Program-made: the position numbers and the translations under genes
Assembly (NCBI GenBank): GCA_903845195.1
Contig: CAIMWO010000035.1
Coordinates: 1 to 33,615 of the forward strand
Length of the DNA: 33,615 nt
Reading direction: 5' to 3'
From: an uncultured Phycisphaerales bacterium
Lineage (GTDB): Bacteria; Planctomycetota; Phycisphaerae; WQYP01
Shown: positions 1-7,712 of the stretch, piece by piece
How positions within the stretch are numbered: the first letter of the stretch is position 1
Layout: each line of letters starts with the position of its first letter
Notes under the pieces: model-generated
Seen by the model: the letters and a program-made list of their open reading frames with translations, nothing else
The model's database searches: none
Told to the model about the DNA's origin: nothing

Positions 1-309
1 CACATGGTCTTCCGCGCCCAGTCCCCCATTGGCCGCGATCTTTTCCTTGCACACCAGTACCGCATGGCCCGTCCCCTTCTGCTCTTCCTGCACCACCCAC
101 GTGATGTCCACATCATTCTTATACGTGTCGATCACCCGCTGGCGATCGTGCCCGATCACTACGTACAGATGCTTCACCCCCGCCTCCCGGCAGGCCTCCA
201 GCACATACGACAGCATCGGCCGCCCGCAAATTTCGTGCAGCACCTTCACCCGCTCAGATTTCATGCGGGTCGCCTTGCCGGCAGCCAGAATAATGGCGGA
301 TAACGTCAC
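1..309 (-). CDS. glmU: GlmU N-terminal part (UDP-GlcNAc pyrophosphorylase domain), cut by window edge
   Basis: This is the first 103 codons of a nucleotidyltransferase that makes UDP-N-acetylglucosamine from GlcNAc-1-P and UTP in the cytoplasm, feeding peptidoglycan and lipopolysaccharide synthesis. The protein opens with the GlmU signature LAAGKATRMKS (the family norm is GKGTRM, so one Gly is Ala here), followed by KVLHEICGRPML, VVIGHD and QEEQKGTGHA, the motifs that bind nucleotide and sugar phosphate. The start is a GTG preceded by GGGAG at 5-6 nt spacing. The acetyltransferase (left-handed beta helix) half would lie outside the window, so a single-domain transferase cannot be excluded. 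It is divergent from the Fur-family gene with a 140-bp shared upstream region. Confidence 0.88.
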   Translation of the reverse strand, partial: MTLSAIILAAGKATRMKSERVKVLHEICGRPMLSYVLEACREAGVKHLYVVIGHDRQRVIDTYKNDVDITWVVQEEQKGTGHAVLVCKEKIAANGGLGAEDHV

Positions 310-404
310 GTGAATCTCCCGATTAACAGCAGTCCATGCAAAGCCGCAGCCTACTCGTCACCCGCCGAGGGGTCAACGATGCAGGACACGATGCGGGTTG
401 TTCC

Positions 405-419
405 TGCAACTCATTGTCA
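405..419 (+). promoter_or_regulatory. Possible Fur-type operator
   Basis: The 15-mer TGCAACTCATTGTCA matches the classic 7-1-7 Fur-family box (TGATAAT-N-ATTATCA) at about 10 of 14 positions, the right half at 6 of 7. It overlaps the -35 box of the downstream Fur-family gene, the usual place for autorepression. This is a pattern match only. Confidence 0.3.
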
Positions 420-442
420 TCTGTAACTCCCCTGCGTACACT
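414..442 (+). promoter_or_regulatory. Sigma-70 type promoter of the Fur-family gene, predicted leaderless
   Basis: TTGTCA (414-419), a 17-bp spacer and TACACT (437-442) form a good vegetative promoter. The start codon ATG at 450 lies 7 nt after the -10 box and has no Shine-Dalgarno sequence, so transcription should begin at or next to the A of the start codon. Confidence 0.6.
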
Positions 443-449
443 TGCATGT

Positions 450-881
450 ATGGACCACGATGAGCTCGTCGAAAAATCGCTCAAGGCCGCCAAGCTCCGC
501 CGCACCCCGGTCCGGGCCGGCGTGCTCGAAGTGCTCGCCAAGGCCTCCCGCCCTCTCGGCGCCGTTGAAATTCTCGATAAGCTCCCGCCCCACACCGATG
601 CCGTCACCGTCTACCGCACCCTCAACACCTACACCGAAAAGGCCGTCATCCACCGCGTCCGCGGCGAAGACCGCGTGTGGCGCTACGCCCTCGGCAACGC
701 CAGCGAACACGCCGCCCACCGCCATCCCCACTTCGTCTGCGAGTCCTGCGGCCGCGTCGAATGCCTCAAGGAAGCCGAAATCCCCCCCGATTTCGTCCGC
801 TCCCTCGGCGTCGGCCCGCGCTACGCCGTCAGCTACCCCGAAGTCGTCCTCCACGGCACCTGCCCGAAATGCGCCAAGTGA
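450..881 (+). CDS. Fur-family metal-responsive regulator
   Basis: A 143-residue DNA-binding repressor of the Fur/Zur/PerR superfamily, which senses metal ions or peroxide and controls metal uptake or oxidative-stress genes. Residues 1-85 form the winged helix (LRRTPVRAGVLEVL, then DAVTVYRTLNTYTE, the recognition helix). The dimerisation half has the His-rich metal site HAAHRHPHF and two structural-zinc pairs, CESC and C-terminal CPKC. An upstream in-frame ATG at 336 is rejected because the promoter at 414-442 lies inside that extension and the family normally starts at this position. Which metal it senses cannot be told from sequence alone; Zur and PerR are the alternatives. A Fur-like box overlaps its own promoter, suggesting autoregulation. 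Confidence 0.88.
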   Translation: MDHDELVEKSLKAAKLRRTPVRAGVLEVLAKASRPLGAVEILDKLPPHTDAVTVYRTLNTYTEKAVIHRVRGEDRVWRYALGNASEHAAHRHPHFVCESCGRVECLKEAEIPPDFVRSLGVGPRYAVSYPEVVLHGTCPKCAK

Positions 882-900
882 AAGAAACACGCCGCGGCCC

Positions 901-983
901 TTGAACCACCCAGAACACCGCGTTTCCAGACCCACAACCCCTCCAGTATCTTCCTCCGTGTTCTCCGTGATCTCAGTGGTTAA
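901..983. repeat. Stuttered 9-mer element E1 with decayed inverted arm
   Basis: Three degenerate copies of a 9-nt word (CTCCGTGTT-like, 954-980) are followed by TAAAT. A weaker inverse partner lies at 901-922 (AACCACC and AGAACACCG match the complement of the right arm). It sits between the Fur-family gene and a terminator. Its complement is clearly related to the copy after tRNA-Phe at 33214-33235, so the two are family members in opposite orientation. Confidence 0.55.
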
Positions 984-997
984 ATCCCCGCCGAAGT

Positions 998-1050
998 AAA
1001 AAAAGAAACCGGCACAGGTGGAGGACCCCGCGCCGGCTTTTCTTTTTTTT
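998..1050. terminator. Bidirectional intrinsic terminator
   Basis: An A-rich run with CCGGC (1009-1013) pairs with GCCGG (1032-1036) followed by a long T-rich run (1038-1050). The A-run pairs with the T-run, so it reads as a Rho-independent terminator for the Fur-family gene and works in either direction. The loop of about 18 nt is longer than usual. From 1051 to 1186 I see no other feature. Confidence 0.75.
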
Positions 1051-1186
1051 ACCCGATGGGCTACCCGATGAAAGGACGTTTCTCACCCCTCTATACGCTG
1101 CCGCCAGCAAAAGGTTCGATGAAATCCAAATTTCTTTCTGACCTGCTGGATTGCCGGTCCCCCAGAAGCGAGAATCAGAAACGCGA

Positions 1187-1882
1187 ATGCCCCTTCCTCA
1201 ACCGGAGCATGTCTTGACCGCTAAGCGACCGACCGTCCTCACGCTCCTCTCCCATCCCCTCACGATGGCCCTCGTCGGCTGGGCCGCCTTCGCCGCCTTC
1301 GCCGCCGATGAAACCCATCACGGCCAGCTCTGGCTCTGCAACGAGCCCCTCGAAAAATTCCTCCATCTCCACACGCAGCCGCAACTCGTCCTTCTCCTCT
1401 CTCTCGTCTCCGGCCTGGGCAATCTCATCGTTGTCCTCGGCATCGCCGCCGCGGTGGGGGGGCTCCTCGGCCTGCGCCGCCGCTGGCACGACCTGGCCGT
1501 CTGGATCACCGCACTCGTCGGCTGCGGCATCCTCAATCACCTGCTGAAGGAATTTTTCCAGATCCCCCGCCCCTCCCGCTGGACCCTCTACACCTTCGAA
1601 CCCTATGAGGGATTCTCCTTCCCCTCCGGCCACACCATGGCCGCCACCGTCACCCTCGGCATGATCGTCGTCTTGCTCTGGCCATTCATCGCCTCCCCGC
1701 GTCGCCGCGCCGCCCTTCTACTCGCCGCCACCGCACTCTCCTTCACCGTCGCCTTCGGCCTCCTATACATCGGCGTCCACACGCTGACGGAAGTGCTTGC
1801 CGCACTGGCCGCGTCCGCCGGCTGGATCGGCATTCTGCGGCTAATCCCTCGGAATGACGCGATATCAGACCGGGCCGATTGA
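1187..1882 (+). CDS. PAP2-superfamily membrane protein (phosphatase-like, degenerate third motif)
   Basis: A 231-residue integral membrane protein of the type-2 phosphatidic acid phosphatase family, whose members dephosphorylate lipid phosphates such as undecaprenyl pyrophosphate at the membrane. Motif 1 (KEFFQIPRP, about residues 118-126) and motif 2 (PSGH, about 146-149) are intact, with five or six hydrophobic segments around them. Motif 3, normally SR-x5-H-x3-D, reads LLYIGVHTLTE: the His is kept but the Arg is Leu and the Asp is Glu. Catalysis may be altered or lost. The ATG at 1187 is chosen over an in-frame TTG at 1151; neither has a convincing ribosome binding site. A small hairpin (GAAAAC/GTTTTC near 1916-1932) follows the gene. 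Confidence 0.78.
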   Translation: MPLPQPEHVLTAKRPTVLTLLSHPLTMALVGWAAFAAFAADETHHGQLWLCNEPLEKFLHLHTQPQLVLLLSLVSGLGNLIVVLGIAAAVGGLLGLRRRWHDLAVWITALVGCGILNHLLKEFFQIPRPSRWTLYTFEPYEGFSFPSGHTMAATVTLGMIVVLLWPFIASPRRRAALLLAATALSFTVAFGLLYIGVHTLTEVLAALAASAGWIGILRLIPRNDAISDRAD

Positions 1883-2075
1883 TTAGAGGCAGTTTCATCA
1901 CTTAGGAAAGACGCTGAAAACAACGGGTTTTCTAGGGGTAAGCGAGCTGGTGAAACAGCAAGTAATGGAAACCGATGCCGAAATGAGCCATAATTCCGTC
2001 CCGAGTTGTGCGGCATTACCGACCACCGATTGGCAATGTCTCTCCCAGAAATCGAATCCCGAGATGAGGTTTGTT

Positions 2076-2801
2076 ATGCATTACGCGTGGTACCTGGCAT
2101 CCTTGGCAACCCTGGCCGTTGGAACACTGGCGCTTTCCGATTCGGCGACGCAACCGGCCGCCTCCGCGCCCGCCACGGCGCCGGCGACACAAGCCGACGC
2201 GCCCTCGTTCGTCACCCGCCTCAAGGCCGGACAAAAGCAACACATCGTCACCTACGGCACATCCCTCACCGAAGGCGGCGCCTGGGTCGGACACCTCCGC
2301 GCCACCCTCAACAAGCAGTTTCCCGGTCTCGCCACCGTCACCAACTCCGGCGTGGGCGCGCAGTGGTCCACCTGGGGCGTCGAAAACCTGAAAGCGCGCG
2401 TTCTCGATAAGCACCCCGATGCCGTCATCATCGAGTTCGGCATCAATGACGCCTTCCTCGAATACAAGACCTCACTCGAACAGACCCGCAAAAATCTCGA
2501 ATCGATGATCAACCAGATCCTCGCGCAGAATCCCCACTGCCAGATCATCCTCCAGACCATGAATCCCCCCGTCCGCGAACATCTCGAACGCCGTCCGAAT
2601 GTCGAACAGTATTACCAGCTCTACCGCGACATCGCCAAGGAGCGCCACCTCCTCCTCGTCGACCACTACCCCGTCTGGAAAAAGCTCCTCGACACCGACC
2701 CCAAAAAATTCGACGAGTACGTCCCCGACGGCATCCACCCCAGCGTCACCGGCTACGAAAAAATCACTACCCCCACACTCCTCAAAGCCCTCGGCCTGTA
2801 A
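2076..2801 (+). CDS. Exported SGNH/GDSL-type hydrolase
   Basis: A 241-residue esterase or lipase-like protein with an N-terminal signal peptide (MHYAWYLASLATLAVGTLA) and a Pro/Ala/Thr-rich linker, so it should act outside the cytoplasmic membrane. All four SGNH blocks are visible: GTSLTE with the nucleophile Ser, NSGVGA with the oxyanion Gly, GIND with the Asn, and DGIHPS with the catalytic Asp and His. The substrate is not evident; carbohydrate acetyl esterases and lysophospholipases share this layout. The start at 2076 is preferred over 2064 because GAGGT lies at a good distance from it. It converges on pyrF with a strong terminator between them. Confidence 0.85.
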   Translation: MHYAWYLASLATLAVGTLALSDSATQPAASAPATAPATQADAPSFVTRLKAGQKQHIVTYGTSLTEGGAWVGHLRATLNKQFPGLATVTNSGVGAQWSTWGVENLKARVLDKHPDAVIIEFGINDAFLEYKTSLEQTRKNLESMINQILAQNPHCQIILQTMNPPVREHLERRPNVEQYYQLYRDIAKERHLLLVDHYPVWKKLLDTDPKKFDEYVPDGIHPSVTGYEKITTPTLLKALGL

Positions 2802-2816
2802 GCAAAGCCAAAGGCG

Positions 2817-2911
2817 ACCACAGACGGACGCAGACTGCTCCAAAATAAAGAAGGCCGATCTCCGGTGAGATCGGCCTTCTTCTTATCGTTATTGTCTGTG
2901 AATGTCTGTGG
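2817..2911. repeat. Stuttered inverted repeat E2 wrapped around a terminator
   Basis: The left arm (2817-2835) and right arm (2894-2911) each hold two copies of a CCACAGAC-like word with a 10-nt period and are reverse complements of each other (8 of 8 at each core, with differing linkers). The inner part is the perfect terminator hairpin at 2848-2881. The arms could pair outside the terminator stem and extend it. Confidence 0.65.
2848..2881. terminator. Strong bidirectional terminator between SGNH gene and pyrF
   Basis: A perfect 15-bp stem (2848-2862 with 2867-2881) and the tetraloop CGGT. The stem ends are A-rich on the left and T-rich on the right, so it can stop both converging transcripts. 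Confidence 0.85.
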
Positions 2912-2916
2912 CAGTC

Positions 2917-3850
2917 TTACAGCCCAATCGCCCCTGCCAACTCCCCCTTCGCCGCGATCACCGCCTGCTCGATCGCCTTCTCCCAATCCGTCCCCGCGTA
3001 CTTCGCATCCTTATACGCATAGATAATCGACCGCGAAGCATTGATGATCGCCCCGGTCTTGTCCGCCTTGAACGCGTTGGCAATGTCCGCCGCCGTGCCA
3101 CCCTGCGCCCCGTATCCCGGCACCAGGAAAATCGTCTGCGGCAGCGCCTCGCGCAGCTTCGCCAACTGCTCCGGATTCGTCGCGCCCACCACCGCCCCCC
3201 ACCGACGAATACCCCCGCGCCCCGACCAGTTCCGCTCCCCACTGCTCCACCAGTTTCCCCACATGCACATACAGCGGCGAACCATTCGCCAGCACCTGAT
3301 CCTGGATCTCCGCCGCCCCTGGATTCGACGTCCGCACCAGCACGAACACGCCCTTGTTGAATTCCTTGGCCGTCTGAATGAACGGCGACAGCGAGTCCCC
3401 GCCCATATAAGGATTCACCGTCACCGCGTCCGGTCCGACCAAATCATCCATCCCCGCAAAATCCGGATCGGCCAGCGTCGCCAGCGCATACCGCTCCGAC
3501 GTATTGCCGATATCCGCCCGCTTGGCATCATTGATCACCAGCAACCCGTGCGCATGAGCCTCCTGCACCACCGCCGAAAACGCCTCCACCCCATCCCAAT
3601 AATACTGCTCGAAAAACGCCGAGTTGATCTTCACCCCCGCCACATGCGGCGCGACAATCTTCAGCACCTTCGTGCAGAATTCCAGAATCGCATCGACCGC
3701 AGCTTCCGCATCGTCCTCATCGCTGAACGCATCCTTCCCGATAATCTCCGGCGGCAACTGCGCATGCGAAGGATCGAGCCCCACCACCAGCGGCGACTTC
3801 TTCTCTTCCACAGCAGCCAACAGGCGATCGGCAAAATTCGTTGCAGCCAC
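2917..3850 (-). pseudogene. pyrF: Orotidine-5'-phosphate decarboxylase (type 2), interrupted by a 1-nt frameshift
   Basis: The enzyme converts OMP to UMP, the last step of de novo pyrimidine synthesis. The GTG start at 3850 has a strong GGAAGGAG site 6 nt upstream. The first 217 residues are canonical, including VVGLDPS and the active-site stretch INDAKRADIGNT (D108, K110, D113). At the C6 run 3195-3200 (G6 on the coding strand) the frame breaks after GYSSVG. The next frame continues the family sequence (GAVVGATNPEQL, then LVPGYGAQGG) to the stop at 2917. Removing one base gives a normal 310-residue protein. Because the gene is otherwise intact, either a sequencing or assembly error or a slippery tract is likelier than old decay. 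Confidence 0.88.
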
Positions 3851-4000
3851 GGCGAACTCCTTCCATGAAGTTTAAAGTTGCGAAACCCACGAAACCCCGA
3901 ATTGTACGCCCCTCTCGCGCTGCCCGGCAAGGCGAAACGCCTAAATTCGATCGCTACGTCCGCCCATCCCCATATCTTTGTGCCTCGGCGACACCTTCTG

Positions 4001-4029
4001 TTTGCAGCCCCGCCGCGCCATGTTAACCT
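4001..4029 (+). promoter_or_regulatory. Probable acpS promoter, predicted leaderless
   Basis: TTTGCA (4001-4006) and a TAACCT-like -10 box (4024-4029) are spaced 17 bp apart. The start codon follows after 7 nt and has no Shine-Dalgarno sequence. Confidence 0.4.
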
Positions 4030-4036
4030 GTCCCCC

Positions 4037-4438
4037 ATGCGTATCATCGGACACGGTATCGATCTGGCGGAAGTCGACCGCATCGCACGGATGCACGCCG
4101 ACCACGGCGCCCATTTCCTCGATCGCTGCTTCACCCCCGCCGAGCAGGAATACTGCCTCAAACACCGCTACGCCATGCAGCACTTCGCCGGACGCTTCGC
4201 CGCCAAGGAAGCCATCGTCAAAGTCTTCGGCACCGGCCTCCGCGGCGCCATGGCCTGGACCGATATGGAAATTCTCAACGACCCCCTCGGCCGCCCCGTC
4301 CTCAAACTCACCGGCGAAACCGCCCGCCTCGCCGCCGAAATGGGCATCACCCAGTGGCACCTCTCCATCACCCACACCCAATCCATGGCCCAAGCCAGCG
4401 CCATCGGCTGCGCCGACGACCCCCTCCGCGCCCCTTAA
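4037..4438 (+). CDS. acpS: Holo-[acyl-carrier-protein] synthase
   Basis: A 133-residue phosphopantetheinyl transferase that moves 4'-phosphopantetheine from CoA to the serine of apo-ACP, activating it for fatty acid synthesis in the cytoplasm. The start motif MRIIGHGIDLAEVDRI contains the Mg-binding Asp. FTPAEQEYC and RFAAKEAIVKVFGTG carry the conserved Glu and Lys, and HLSITHT is the usual C-terminal strand. Length fits the AcpS group. The ATG at 4037 matches the family start exactly; a long in-frame extension from 3878 has no family counterpart. It is divergent from pyrF and convergent with the ribokinase gene. Confidence 0.93.
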   Translation: MRIIGHGIDLAEVDRIARMHADHGAHFLDRCFTPAEQEYCLKHRYAMQHFAGRFAAKEAIVKVFGTGLRGAMAWTDMEILNDPLGRPVLKLTGETARLAAEMGITQWHLSITHTQSMAQASAIGCADDPLRAP

Positions 4439-4465
4439 AATCTCGATACACGCGCGGCCCCCCCC

Positions 4466-4500
4466 TTCATCGTTCATCGTTTAGCGTTCATCGTTTTATC
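4466..4500 (+). repeat. Stuttered heptamer element E3 (single arm)
   Basis: Five consecutive 7-nt units fill the gap between the convergent acpS and ribokinase genes. Units 1, 2 and 4 are TTCATCG, unit 3 is TTTAGCG and unit 5 is TTTTATC. No reverse-complement arm is present nearby. Confidence 0.7.
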
Positions 4501-4532
4501 CCCGCCAGCGCGTGAATTGAGCGGAAAGCGCA

Positions 4533-5645
4533 CTACTTCCCATCCCCCGCGATAAACTTATCCACCTCCGCCCGCGTCGGTATCGCCGCCACCGCGCCGC
4601 TCTTCATGCACGTCAGCGCCCCGGCCGCGTTGGCAAAACGCACCGCATCCTCCAGCGGCATCTCCTCCGCCAGGCCCACCGCCAGCGCCCCGGTAAACGC
4701 ATCCCCCGCCGCCGTCGTATCCACCACGCGCACGCGAAATCCCGGCACATGCTTGCAGTAACTCATCCCCGAAGCGTCCCGCCCCACGATCACCGCCCCC
4801 TGCGAACCCATCTTGAACACCACCTTCTGCGTCCCGCGCGCCAGAATCTTTTCCCCCGCCCGCCGCGCATCTTCCACGTTGCGCACCGGAATCCCTGTGA
4901 GCAACTGCGCCTCGCTCTGGTTCGGCGAAAGGATGTCCACGTGATACAGCGACTCCGGCAACCCCTCCGGCGGCGCCGGCGCTGGGTCCAGAATCGTCAG
5001 CACCTTCGACCGCTTCGCCAACGCGATCGCACACGCCACCGTGTCGTACGGCGTCTCCAACTGCACCGCCATCACCATCGAACTCTCGATCGTCTTCCGC
5101 TGCGCCAGCAAGTCCGTGGCCGAAAGCCGCATGTTCGCCCCGCCCGACACCACGATCGCATTCTCCCCATGCCGGTCCACCACGATCAATGCCACCCCCG
5201 ACGGCACGCCGCGCGTCCGCAATATGGAAGTCGCATCCACCTTTGCCAGCCGCAGCGCCTCCACCATCGCATCGCCGAAAAGATCCTCCCCGACGCGCCC
5301 GATCATCTTCGCCCCCAGCCCGCCGCCGACACCACGTTTGCTCCACAGCCGTCCCACCGCCGTCGCCTGATTGGCCCCCTTGCCCCCCGGATTCTGCATC
5401 AGATCCTGCCCCGCCACCGTCTGCCCCGGCACCGGCATCATCTCCGTCCGCGCCACCAAATCCATATTCAACGAACCGACGATCACCACCCCCGCCCGCT
5501 CCGGCAGTTCGCGCACGGCCAACTCGATCTCGTCGCCCGCCGATTCCGCCTTGGCGGGCATCTTCGCCGGCCGCGCCTCGCGCACCATCCTCGGCTTCGG
5601 CGGCGCTGCATGCCGGGCTTTCTTCGTCGCTGCTTTCTTGGCCAT
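4533..5645 (-). CDS. rbsK: Ribokinase-like PfkB-family sugar kinase with basic N-terminal tail
   Basis: A 370-residue kinase that would phosphorylate ribose (or a similar sugar) at O5 using ATP. PfkB signature 1 is the GGKGANQA stretch (residues 87-94) and signature 2 is DTTAAGDAFTGA (309-320) with the catalytic base D315; VIVGSLNMDLVAR opens the fold. Unusually, about 50 residues precede the fold and are rich in Lys, Arg, Pro and Ala (MAKKAATKKARH and onward), like a histone-H1 tail. The start is well supported by AGGAG 6 nt upstream, so the tail looks genuine. No ribose transporter or repressor gene is adjacent, so the true sugar is uncertain. Confidence 0.85.
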   Translation of the reverse strand: MAKKAATKKARHAAPPKPRMVREARPAKMPAKAESAGDEIELAVRELPERAGVVIVGSLNMDLVARTEMMPVPGQTVAGQDLMQNPGGKGANQATAVGRLWSKRGVGGGLGAKMIGRVGEDLFGDAMVEALRLAKVDATSILRTRGVPSGVALIVVDRHGENAIVVSGGANMRLSATDLLAQRKTIESSMVMAVQLETPYDTVACAIALAKRSKVLTILDPAPAPPEGLPESLYHVDILSPNQSEAQLLTGIPVRNVEDARRAGEKILARGTQKVVFKMGSQGAVIVGRDASGMSYCKHVPGFRVRVVDTTAAGDAFTGALAVGLAEEMPLEDAVRFANAAGALTCMKSGAVAAIPTRAEVDKFIAGDGK

Positions 5646-5664
5646 CTGCTACTCCTGCGTCGCC

Positions 5665-5693
5665 ATTGTAAGGCCCTTACGCAGCAGCGTCAC
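5665..5693 (-). promoter_or_regulatory. Probable promoter of the ribokinase gene
   Basis: On the minus strand, GTGACG (-35), a 17-bp spacer and TACAAT (-10, 5670-5665) lie about 20 nt before the ATG and upstream of its ribosome binding site. Confidence 0.45.
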
Positions 5694-5765
5694 CCGAGCC
5701 GGCGCACGGTTCGTGGCCCGGGCGACATTGGATTCGCAGGCAATCCTCTAAAGCTCGCGGTCCCC

Positions 5766-6998
5766 TCACCGCAATATCCTCACATACACCACCGTATCGC
5801 TGGGCCCCTTCGCCGGATCCGGTGCATTGACCACCACCTTCGCCGCGGCCGTCTGTCCCGCGCCCGCCACCATGACATGAATCTCATGCTCGCCCGGCGC
5901 CAGTGCCGCCGGAATCACGTACGTCGTCCGCGGCAGCATTTCCCAATAACGCAGATCCGCCTGCGAGCTCGCCGCCAGCGCCGCTCCCAAGGCCATCACG
6001 CCCACCCCCGCCAGCGCCATGCCCGCATCGCCCCGGCTGGCCCCGTAACCGGCAACCCCCGCGCCCGCCGCCATCGCCCCCGTGCCGATCACCGCCTTGG
6101 TCTTGCGGATCGTATCGATATCCTGCCACTTCTGATCCTGCGCCATCGCCAGCGTATCGACCAGGTTGTACCGCTGGGTCTCCTTGGTGATCGCCTGGCC
6201 ATCGGCCGTCACATTGACCGGCCCCAGCGGCCCGACTTCCGCCGGCGTCGGACCAAACGCGCTCTCCTCGTTATACCAGCCCTTCGCCGCCCGCTTCGGC
6301 CCCGAAAACGCATCGACAAAAATGAGCGTATTGACGCCCGGCTGCTGCACATCATGCACCAACGGCGCCAAACGCGGATCCAGGCTCACCGTCTGCTTGA
6401 AGCACGCCTCCGCCTGGTCCGGCTTGCCCAGCCGGAGATAACTGAATCCCAGCCCGAAATACCCCAAGGCAAAGTTGCTCTCGAAAGGCTTGTAGACGTC
6501 CTTGTCCTTGCTCTCCTTCGATTCCTTGGCGTACTCGCGCAACTTGAACAGGCTGTTCTGGAACGCCGACCGTGCGTTTTCGTAGTCCCCCTTCTGCAGG
6601 AACGCCAGCCCCAGGTAGTAATGCGCCATCGCCCGTTCAAACGGCTCGCCCTTCCACACCTTCACGCCTTCAAACACCAGCGTCGCCCCCAGCGTACGCC
6701 CGCCGTTGTTGGTGTTCACCCCATTGATCACTTCATACGCCGCCATGAAGGCGTTTTCCGCCTCCGCGTTCTGTCCCGCCGCCAGCGCCGCGCTGCCATA
6801 CCGGCAGTTGTTGAGAACAAAATTCTCATCCTTCTTCTCCGTCTCCGGCTTCATCGCCGCCGCCGACTGCGGATACTCCCCGATGTTATACAAAGTCACC
6901 GCATTGGCCGCCTGCTTCGACGTCTGGTTGCACCCGCCCAGTCCCCCCAGCAACAACCCCGCCAATAGCACCAATCCCACAATTCGGCTCGTCATCAT
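5766..6998 (-). CDS. TPR-containing lipoprotein (COG3014-like), last gene of an LpoB-type operon
   Basis: A 410-residue predicted lipoprotein: signal peptide with lipobox LGGLGGC, then repeated helical pairs of TPR type (for example MAHYYLGLAFLQKGDYENA and ALGYFGLGFSYLRLGKPDQ) to about residue 200. A glycine/alanine-rich hydrophobic stretch (AVIGTGAMAAGAGVAGYG, then GMALAGVGVMALGAALA) follows in the C-terminal half. COG3014-type TPR lipoproteins are found next to genes for LpoB, the outer-membrane activator of a peptidoglycan synthase, and here two LpoB-like genes lie directly upstream on the same strand. A role at the cell envelope is therefore likely, but the exact function is unknown. Family assignment is from pattern and context. 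Confidence 0.7.
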   Translation of the reverse strand: MMTSRIVGLVLLAGLLLGGLGGCNQTSKQAANAVTLYNIGEYPQSAAAMKPETEKKDENFVLNNCRYGSAALAAGQNAEAENAFMAAYEVINGVNTNNGGRTLGATLVFEGVKVWKGEPFERAMAHYYLGLAFLQKGDYENARSAFQNSLFKLREYAKESKESKDKDVYKPFESNFALGYFGLGFSYLRLGKPDQAEACFKQTVSLDPRLAPLVHDVQQPGVNTLIFVDAFSGPKRAAKGWYNEESAFGPTPAEVGPLGPVNVTADGQAITKETQRYNLVDTLAMAQDQKWQDIDTIRKTKAVIGTGAMAAGAGVAGYGASRGDAGMALAGVGVMALGAALAASSQADLRYWEMLPRTTYVIPAALAPGEHEIHVMVAGAGQTAAAKVVVNAPDPAKGPSDTVVYVRILR

Positions 6999-7029
6999 CG
7001 TTTGGTTCCTATTCCTCAGGACTCAACAA

Positions 7030-7116
7030 TAGAAAATAGAAAATGCAAAATAGAAAAAAGAAGCCGTCGTGCTTTCGCCCTTTTTCTATTTTCTATTTTT
7101 CATTTTCTATTTTATA
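7030..7116. repeat. Stuttered heptamer inverted repeat E4
   Basis: The left arm (7030-7057) has four 7-nt units of the TAGAAAA type, the third being TGCAAAA. The right arm (7082-7116) has five units of the complementary TTTTCTA type, one being TTTTTCA. In the fold the two variant units face each other, so the mirror symmetry includes the imperfections. It fills the gap between the second LpoB-like gene and the TPR lipoprotein gene. Confidence 0.8.
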
Positions 7117-7118
7117 TT

Positions 7119-7712
7119 TCAATCCAGCAAACTCTTTCCGATCGTCTTGCGCGTCTCGTACTTGTCATCCCACAATATCACGCCCGCATCGGCCCCGCTC
7201 AGCTTCGTGAGCTTGTATTCGCACAGATACGTGTCGCTGCGATTCTTGCTCGACGCATTCGTGTCCGCATAAAAATGACCCCACAACGCATATTCCGGCT
7301 GGATCCGCTCCTCGCTCTGACCCTTCGTCGTCGCGTCCAGCAACTCCTGGCTCTGCAACTTCAAATAATCCTGCTTGTTCAGCACGAACACAAACCGGTC
7401 CCGCAACTGCGGCTTCGTGCTCAGCAGCGTCCGCAACCGCGCCACGTATAATTCTTTCGTATTCCCCCGGATGATCTCGTTCGTCTCGTTCACGATCGGC
7501 TTGACCACAATGATCATCGACTTGGCCATCGAGATCCGCGCCACATCCGGATCGCTCAGAATCGATTGCGCCATCTTGTCGGTCATCGTCACCAGGTCAT
7601 CGCTGTCAAGAAAGCTCGTCTTGGCGTCCTTATTCACGGCCTGCCCGCCGCACCCCGCGGCGGAAAGCAGAAACATAAAACATAAAACATAATAGATAAA
7701 ACTGGCTCGCAT
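7119..7712 (-). CDS. LpoB-like lipoprotein, paralogue 2
   Basis: A 197-residue lipoprotein resembling LpoB, which in proteobacteria reaches from the outer membrane to activate PBP1b. The signal peptide ends in LLSAAGC. The mature part has the family pattern SDDLVTMTDKMAQSILSD, IVVKPIVNETNEII, LRTLLST, RFVFVLNKQDY and PEYALWGHFYAD, with a C-terminal ILWDDKYETRK strand. The start at 7712 has GGGAG 6 nt upstream and is preferred to 7736. The codons for the hydrophobic core SFIYYVLCFMFLL coincide with the left arm of repeat E5. It is the middle gene of a three-gene operon. In a planctomycete the partner synthase is unknown. Confidence 0.72.
   Translation of the reverse strand: MRASFIYYVLCFMFLLSAAGCGGQAVNKDAKTSFLDSDDLVTMTDKMAQSILSDPDVARISMAKSMIIVVKPIVNETNEIIRGNTKELYVARLRTLLSTKPQLRDRFVFVLNKQDYLKLQSQELLDATTKGQSEERIQPEYALWGHFYADTNASSKNRSDTYLCEYKLTKLSGADAGVILWDDKYETRKTIGKSLLD

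Noticed and set aside
4749..6968. A 739-codon open frame on the plus strand
   Set aside because: It lies opposite the ribokinase and TPR lipoprotein genes, is extremely Arg/His/Pro-rich, and shows no family signature; it is a by-product of the high-GC codon bias.
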